This document shows, piece by piece, positions 56,864 to 64,000 of a stretch of DNA of 64,000 nt. The first letter of the stretch is position 1; each line of letters starts with the position of its first letter. The notes under the pieces were generated by a model, which was given only the letters and a program-made list of their open reading frames with translations, searched no databases and was not told the DNA's origin. Origin of the DNA: Tubulanus polymorphus (taxonomy: Eukaryota > Nemertea > Palaeonemertea > Tubulaniformes > Tubulanidae); assembly GCF_964204645.1 (NCBI RefSeq), contig NC_134027.1:17410485-17474484 (forward strand). The letters are read 5' to 3'. Made by a program: the position numbers and the translations under genes.

Positions 56864-59017
56864 AGGGTAACTGACACTTTTTAAAAGATTTTCTACTTTT
56901 TACACTAAACGATATATTATAGTATACAATAAGGCTAGGTGATTTCATAATTGGAAAAATCTTTTCAACCTTGTCAGAATTGATGATTTTGATGTTCCCG
57001 CACCTGTTCAGTGTATACATTGCTTCTGCTGAACGCGTGGTACTGTGTCTATTAATAGAACTACGTCACTAAAGTGACGGCTCGGAAATGATGTCTATAG
57101 AAATGAATTGAAAATAAGCTACAAGAGCAATTCAACTTAATTTTATACCTATTTGGCATTCGAGTTGAGACAAAATGCCTCTTGATTTTGAGAGTCTACA
57201 TATTAATGAGTATAATTAGCTGTCGAATGGATCATATCCATTCAAACTAAGCGCAAAAATAGGATTTGAATAGCATTCCATGGCATTTTCTAGTAGACAG
57301 CAAGGAACACGGATGTTTAAATCATCGTTTTGTATTATCATTTAGTGATAGTAAGTAAGATCATGGTTAGATCTAAGAATATTTTGACTTATGAACTGAT
57401 GAAACTTAGACAGAATTAGCCGCAAGAACAATTTCAATTCTTTTCTTGAAATATACCTTGTATTGGTAGCGGCTTAGGTCACAAAATTAGAATATTTCCA
57501 CATCCATCCTATTTTAAAACTTAGAAATAATTTTTGTGAAAGATTTGTGATGTAATCTATCAAAAATCTTCTGCAACGTGAAACTTTAATTGAAAAACAT
57601 TATTTCTTTGAATATTTGTTGTAAAGGCTGTAGAAATTTATTGAAAGTTTTTGTAGAGTTTTGAAGTGTTAGTTTACAAACTACTTAGTCTTAAATGACT
57701 ATGAAAAATAGTAAATAGTAAACGAATATGAAACTATTTATTCTTTAGTGAGATCAAAATCTGTGATCACTTATAAGACATTCTATAGTATGCTTGTGGT
57801 GCTGAACTATGGAGCACCAGTAACAGTGCTGAGAGCTTAGCATAGTGTACTTTAATAGCTTCATAAAGTCTATCCCAGTGGTTATGATCGCCGGTGCATC
57901 AAACAGTTCATATCATCGCAGATCTGGAACCCTGTGGTTTCTATGTGCTCAACCCTGCAAGTAACTGAGGTCAGGCAACTACTACATTCAAGAGTGAATA
58001 ATACTAAAGTTTTCCCATCCTGGTCAGTCATTCTCTTTATTCCTCTAGATTTGGTTTTTCTTGTATATTTTCAAAGAACACCGATTACTTAAAATGTATT
58101 TTAGCGTGGAATTTCGTGGATTAATTTCTTATTTTGTGCACTAAACAAAGCTAGACATGCTCAAATATGTTAAAAAATGACTATTCGTGGATTTGATTAT
58201 CTTCTCATGGAGTCGTACATACTGTGCTGCTAATATGCTTAAACACCCGTCCAAATATAATGTTTCAACTTGAAAATTAGATCTGACACTTTCTAATGTA
58301 AACATTGACTTTGGTATCCTTGGAAAATATTCACTCTTGAATGCAACAAGACTTCAAAGCTAATTTTTCCTTGCTAATTTCTTCATTTTCTAAGTGTAAG
58401 CTTCGAAAAGTTTTGCTCTTTATTCACTCTTGCCTGTTACTATAGTAACAAGCAGCTGGGGTCCAGCGAGTCAGCGATGCTCATGATGAGTTTGACCACT
58501 TACAGCTGTCAGTATCAATTAAATTGTTGTTGATACTGGCTCTTTGAGAGTGGAAATGCTGCGATCATAACCACAGGGATAGACTTTAGCAGCGGATTGA
58601 AATCTGCATCTTCAATTTGATCGATTTAGCCTATTCAAATTACTCATTGATTCTTTGAAATAGGTTTTTGCAATAGACAATAGATCCTTTTACCTCCCTG
58701 GCCAGTTTCAAAGCTGTAAAACAATCTGGCATTGAGATATAACAGAAAATACACGCAGTTTCCTCAAAATTCAACGCATTTCTATAGACGCTATTTCTCG
58801 GCTCTGCCTTTAATGACGTTGCAGCGCGCACCTGCTGATTTAGCCGACGCTGAACAGTAAGCGATGTAAACAACGAAATGAGGTCAAAAATCTTTGTTAC
58901 AAAATCACAAATTGCACGTAAACTAAACATTTTGGAACAGAACGGTTGAAGATGAGTGTATAGATTAATAGAATACATCGTATTTTGAAATAAAAAAAAA
59001 AGGTGTCAATTACCCTA
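56864..59017. mobile_element. Non-autonomous DNA transposon (2.15 kb) inside the Gypsy pol
   Basis: Ends AGGGTAACTGACACTTTTT and, inverted, AGGGTAATTGACACCTTTTT. Flanked by TAA at 56861-56863 and 59018-59020; the reading frame of the Gypsy pol (GLS|SRRD region) is restored in register when it is removed. A 3-bp TAA target fits PIF/Harbinger-like elements. No coding region inside. Confidence 0.7.
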
Positions 59018-60060
59018 TAAACCGTCGCAATAACCATTTTTCTTACCCGGTCGGTGTTCAACAGAGAAGTTATACGCTTGAAGAATAAATAGTTAACCTA
59101 TATAGTACTACTTGTCTCATTACTTATCTTAAACCAGGTTAACACGGCTACTCTACGAATACGCTTGAAGAGCCAATTCCCAATGTCCTATACGTTTATT
59201 TAGTGGGTTTTCATGAATATACGTGAAACTTTTGTTCTCAGGATACACGGTGAATTCATTACCAATCAAAGCTAAACCTTCCTTATCTCTAATATGCCAT
59301 TTCTTTTCGTTTGCACGTAACACGCGATTACCATATCCAATAACATGTTCTGAATTATTCTTTTTCTGAGACAAAACGTAACCGATAGCATAGTCTGAAG
59401 AGTCAACTGAGAGATAGAAACGAGAATTGAATCAGGGAATATCAAAATTGGATCACTAGTTAATCTCTGTTTAAGTGTATCAAAAGCTTCCTGACAATCA
59501 GGAGTCCATTTGAATTTCACATCCTTACAGTTCAAAGCATTCAAGGGAGAAACTATCGATGCATAATTTTCAATGAACTTCCTGTAAAAATTTGTTAATC
59601 CTAGAAAACTTCGTAATTGTTTGACATTGGACGGAACCGGAAAGCTGTTAACCTTTTCGATGTTTTTTTTACAAGTACGAAGACCCTCTGCTGATAACAT
59701 ATAACCCAGATATTCAACGTCTGGGACTGCAAATTCACACTTAGTTGGTTCCGCAAATAGACCGGCTTGTTTAAGCTTCTCAAAAACATTTGATAAATGA
59801 ACTAGGTGACTGTCAAAATCTTCAGAGAATATTAGATCATCAATGAAACACAATACATATTGCCAATTCAAATGACCTAAACATTTTGACATAAGCATCT
59901 GAAAAGCCATAGGACCATTTTCAATTCCCATCGGCATTCTTTTAAAGCACATTTTGCCTTGCGTCGTTTGAAAAGCTGTTTTATGACGCGATTCTTCATG
60001 TATCTGGTTAAATCATGAATTAAGATCTGATTTAGATGTTTCACGACAAACGCACGATTT
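59018..60060 (-). pseudogene. Ty3/Gypsy reverse transcriptase and RNase H
   Basis: Minus strand from about 60060: KTAFQTTQGKMCFKRMPMG, the catalytic FIDDL in YVLCFIDDLIFS (near 59850), LGLTNFYRKFI, and WTPDCQEAFDTLKQRL. A frame change near 59420-59375 leads into RNase H (GYGNRVLRANEKKWHI, then HWELALQAYS), ending near the transposon at 59018. Disrupted by frame changes and the insertion. Confidence 0.85.
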
Positions 60061-61129
60061 AAATTGATAAGATATCCTAAGATATCTAGGTAAGTTTCAA
60101 GAACTAGGGGACTAGGTTGTTAACACAGTTTATATCAACCCGCCATCTAAATAATTACCTCCACTGTAATTTGCATTAATTACTACAACAGCCGATGATT
60201 TTTGTTCAAAGTAATAGACTACTTAGAAACCACAACAACCCAAACTAATCCGTCAATATAATCACAAATAAAAGAACACGGCCCGCCATGATGTCACACT
60301 AATTACCACCAAAAAACGTCCGACTACTATCATCTGAAGCGGGGTGTCCAGCGGGCGCAACGGAAAGGCCGCAAATGATACAATTCAACCAGTAATTTAA
60401 CACCCGTTCTTTGGATAAATGGAAAACAACATTACGGTGATAAAAACAGACACCACACAAAAATGAAGAGACAACAAATAAGGGGGCACCTCCATATTCA
60501 CAATTCACATCCCAAAGAACAAAGACTTGGTGTAGATATTCCCCCCCCCCCAATTTTCATGAAACAACCACAAACAACTCATCAATTACCAATTCATAAC
60601 AACTAATTTTATTTACGTACGGTACATAAAACAAAATTAATACAATCCTCAAATTTAATGCATCAGACTAAATAAGCAATCAAACCTACGATCTTAACAC
60701 ACACTCCAGTACCGTACACACTCATTCTCACTCACAGTACACGCTTACACTCACACTAAATTATTAGACACTCTTATTCTCACTCGTACTCAAACTACAC
60801 ACTCACTCTCACCTACGAGCAATTATCTAGTTTAGATAATTGCTCGTAGCTCTCAGTACCGTACACGCTTACAGTCACTGACACTTACATTACACTCTCA
60901 CTCAAACACTTTCACTCACTGACACTCACAGTACACACTCACTCACCGTACACGCTCACAGTCGCTCACTCACTCAATCACTCACTCACTGACACTCACA
61001 GTACACACCCACTCTCACTCACTCTCTCGCACTTACAGTACAAAGTACACAGTACACTGTACACAGTACACTCACTCATCTTTTATCTGAATCTGTTCAA
61101 CATTTTTTGAGGTGTAGTCGTAGAGCTGC
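60061..61129. repeat. Low-complexity region
   Basis: 60540-60551 is a C-run; 60700-61080 is composed of cactcact, cagtacac and ctcactga words; 60815-60850 holds an inverted repeat around tctagtttaga. No gene supported. Confidence 0.7.
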
Positions 61130-61640
61130 AGAGTTGTCTGTACATGTACCACGTTCTATATATATATATTTTTCAGTTGTTGAGGTGTCGAGGTGTAGAG
61201 GTGTAGAGTTGTCTGTACCAAAACCACATTCTCTCTATATCTTTGTCAGTTGTTGAGGTGTCGAGGTGTAGAGTTGTCTGTACCAAAACCACATTCTCTC
61301 TATATCTCTGTCAGTTGTTGAGGTGTCGAGGTGTAGAGTTGTCTGTACCAAAACCACATTCTCTCTATATCTCTGTCAGTTGTTGAGGTGTAGAGGTGTA
61401 GAGTTGTCTGTACCAAAACCACATTCTCTCTACTATATCTCTGTCAGTTGTTGAGGTGTCGAGGTGTAGAGCTGTAGAGTTGTCTGTACCAAAACCACAT
61501 TCTCTCTATATCTCTGTCAGTTGTTGAGGTGTTGAGGTGTAGAGCTGTAGAGTTGTCTGTAACAAAGCCACATTCTCTCTATATCTTTGTCAGTTGTTGA
61601 GGTGTAGAACTGTAGAGTTGTCATTCATAAAAGCCACGTT
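61130..61640. repeat. 62-bp minisatellite, about eight copies
   Basis: Unit: ttgaggtgtcgaggtgtaga + gttgtctgtaccaaaaccac + attctctctatatctctgtcag, with copies varying by small insertions of gtagagct. Confidence 0.9.
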
Positions 61641-61790
61641 CTCTCTTTATCATCATGTAGGCTATGTCGCACCGCCATCTATCCACCAGTCCTTTTTGGT
61701 TTGCAAAGTATCGCCAGGTACCATCTATAGACAATTTACGGGAGCTACCAGCCGCTATAGTCCCCTATTCTTAAATCGCACCGATATCTA

Positions 61791-64000
61791 TTATACCAGA
61801 CTTTTTGTTTTCATAGAATGAAGTAATACCATGTCATCAATGACACTGGCATCAAATTGTCCAGTTGGAGGTTGAGGCTTAGGCATATCCTTCGTAATTG
61901 CTAGCACAAATTTACTTTTAGCTGTTGAAACTAAAGTCCCATCGGCATTAGCGATTGATAGCGGTACATTGCTAAGCTCATAGGTTAAGATGTGTTTCAG
62001 GTCGATATCCCGTCCGGACGCAACTACAAGCAATCTACTGAATATCTCGTGATTTGATACCTGGATATGTTTACATTTTCCCTGACTTTTCAGCGGTTTC
62101 CCCATATCAACGAAAGTTTTCAATCCGGACTTTTTTAATGTGTCTTTAATAAGCTTCTTTGGTGGCGATTCGACCAGGCGCTTAGAAAGGAATTGCATCA
62201 ACTGATGTTGTCCGTTTTGTCGAGCATTTATCAAACTTTCGGAGATATATTCCAGTGCGACAGCTCCTATAAAATCAGATAAAATACTTAGGTACACTAA
62301 AACCATAAGGAATTTTGCATTTAAAAAGTCAGCTGAAAAGAACATTTCAGGTGCAAGTATTCCACTGACCTGTAACTATATTCAGTAAGTCATCTTCTGT
62401 ATAGCTGAACGGATTTACAGCTAAACCACTTATAGTTACAACTAGGACTTGGACATCATTTTGGTCCTTTGTGATCATGTACTTCGAACAGTCTTTGTGA
62501 GGTACAGTGAATTGCACTGAACTGAACATATCCCTTAAGTGAGATTTCATTTTCCCCCGCACATGTGCAGTCTTCATCCATCTGTTGAATATAATTTCGA
62601 AAATTTCATTTAGAGTATTTTTCTGATTGAATTGTTCCGGAGAGGTCGCCAACAATATTGGTTTCATTGAATTATATAGACGTCAATCAACTTACTTGTC
62701 AACAGCTTTTTGGTCACCTGAGAATGACGTTATGCCACCCGTAACTTTGGAATCGCGATTCAAGGATTGCTCCAATAGTAGGTCAGTCGATACGCTACTG
62801 AACTTTTTCCCTGACCTACTAAATGAATGCTGCCCAGAGACGAATGCTGCGAACACATCAGGAACTGTTATTGGTAACGTCTTCATAACATTCAGATAGA
62901 CTGTCAACCACCTGTAAGACAAAGCTGTCACTGAAAGAATCTTTTTAGGGATCCCATTGTTCAATTGATATTGTTAACAATTATCAAGTTAAACCAAGAT
63001 ATATCATCCTTACCGAGCATAATGGTGACGATCAGACACAAACTGATAAGGCAGCATCCTGGTTGCAGCTTCCAGGTGTAACATCCAATTTCCATCCCTT
63101 TCCGCTCGAATGAAGTCCAGTAATATCGAAACCATCTCTAAATACTGGTTCCAAAAGGAAAAGGTCGGAAAAGATTTGGACCTGGCATCACAGAATTTGT
63201 GGAGATTTGCTTTTAATTTCATGATATCAGGATCGTGAACTGCTTTTTCAACTGCAAATTTCAATTCATCCAATTCTACAGAATCAAACAACTCTTGGTA
63301 TTTAGAGAAGGCTGTCAAATCCCCGTCACCTGCTGTTTCTTGATATTCGCACAATAGCATACAGTTGTGACCCTCGTACAGTAATTTGTGCCCACGGACT
63401 GCTCTGTTGTAGTGAGCACACTGTCCAATTCCTGGTGCTGTTACTGGGCCATAAATTCCTGACTCAATCAGAATATCCTCCAATCCGCTTTCGTTGTCCG
63501 CAGATGCTTGTACTAAAGTTGTTTCTCTAATAGTTGGAGGTATAGGCCTATATGCTTCAGCTTTAGAAATGGATTTAGAATGTATGGTATCCGTACGACA
63601 AACATCACTATAACTAACAGTATGCCCTAATCTGTCGAGCAATGTTATGAGCTCTTTAGAACCACTCAGCGATTTAACAGTATACGCCAAAGACACATGT
63701 TTCGATGTTTTGATACGGGATTGTGAAGCAATATAAACAATATCCTGTCCAACAGACGAAATGTAACAATCCTTTTTTTCTCTGTCACAAGCATCACACC
63801 CGATAGTCGAGTGGTAAACAAAAAATCCAGGAACAAACGTAGGTATTCTAGAATTCGTTTCATCGTCAAAATTCTCTTTCTTTGTTAATTCTTTCGTTTT
63901 CTTTCTTGTAAGGCTGTTTATAGCATTTTTCAGAATTAAAGCAGCTTCATGCAGAACTGCCTTTTTCATTTTCTCCACTTGGAAGGGTAGCAGCTTCAGC
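61791..64000 (-). CDS. Multi-exon gene of unknown function, 5' part outside the window
   Basis: Exons 63014-64000 (open to the edge), 62696-62911, 62370-62581 and 61791-62266. All three introns (102, 114 and 103 bp) have GT-AG ends (GTAAGG, GTAAGT, GTCAGT donors) and join in register: DRHHYAR|WLTVYL, DQKAVDK|WMKTAH, NIVTG|AVALEY. About 630 codons. Includes GCDACDREKKDC, a possible zinc site, ESGIYGPVTAPGIGQCAHYN, FPTFSFWNQYLEMV and LSIANADGTL. I recognise it as an uncharacterised protein family found in many copies in cnidarian and molluscan genomes; the molecular function is not known to me. The last exon ends at a stop at 61791-61793 soon after VIDDMVLL and may be truncated relative to the family. 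Confidence 0.72.

Overview
The window looks like nuclear DNA of a metazoan, probably a marine invertebrate such as a mollusc or a similar lophotrochozoan or deuterostome. Evidence: spliced genes with short GT-AG introns, several families of non-LTR retrotransposons, a Ty3/Gypsy element, hAT-like and Tigger/pogo-like DNA transposons, foldback elements, minisatellites, and above all Maverick/Polinton elements. I cannot name the species from sequence alone.

Layout. 1-1696 is a truncated, strongly AT-rich Polinton (family A): the end of a coiled-coil/membrane protein and most of a Polinton major capsid protein (MCP). At 1696/1697 it joins abruptly to a Polinton of another lineage (family B, 1697 to about 6600, ordinary base composition) carrying a small basic virion-type protein, a different MCP, an adenain-like protease, a RING protein, a spliced tandem-PC4 protein and a Cys-rich zinc-finger protein. 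6600-13394 is repeats, retroelement debris and non-coding DNA. 13401-29024 is an apparently full-length family A Polinton (15.6 kb) with AG...CT ends, terminal inverted repeats and a perfect 6-bp target duplication, AATGAA. 29031-32843 is repeat-rich non-coding DNA. 32844-36924 is an hAT-like transposon. 36925-44475 is mainly non-coding with repeats and a 3' LTR. 44476-46374 is a decayed Tigger. 46377-48345, 50890-51640 and 53640-56110 are non-LTR retrotransposon remains. 56111-60060 is a Gypsy pol split by a 2.15-kb non-autonomous transposon. 60540-61640 is simple repeats and a 62-bp minisatellite. 61791-64000 is the 3' part of a multi-exon gene of unknown function.

The complete Polinton holds a capsid module (MCP, penton-like minor capsid, membrane proteins, packaging ATPase), an integrase with chromodomain, a protein-primed family B DNA polymerase, and a zinc-finger protein whose C-terminal half resembles the poxvirus/NCLDV late transcription factor VLTF3. 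Nearly every gene on either strand starts at the same signal, TAATTTTTTT plus a few bases plus TAWATAAATG, so the start codon lies in a TAAATG like poxvirus late promoters. I infer one virus-like late regulon, perhaps driven by the element's own VLTF3-like factor. The polymerase is split in catalytic motif C by an intein with a LAGLIDADG homing endonuclease. The copy is decayed: frameshifts or in-frame stops hit the polymerase, intein, VLTF3-like gene, MCP and four smaller genes, while integrase, ATPase, penton and several membrane proteins remain open.
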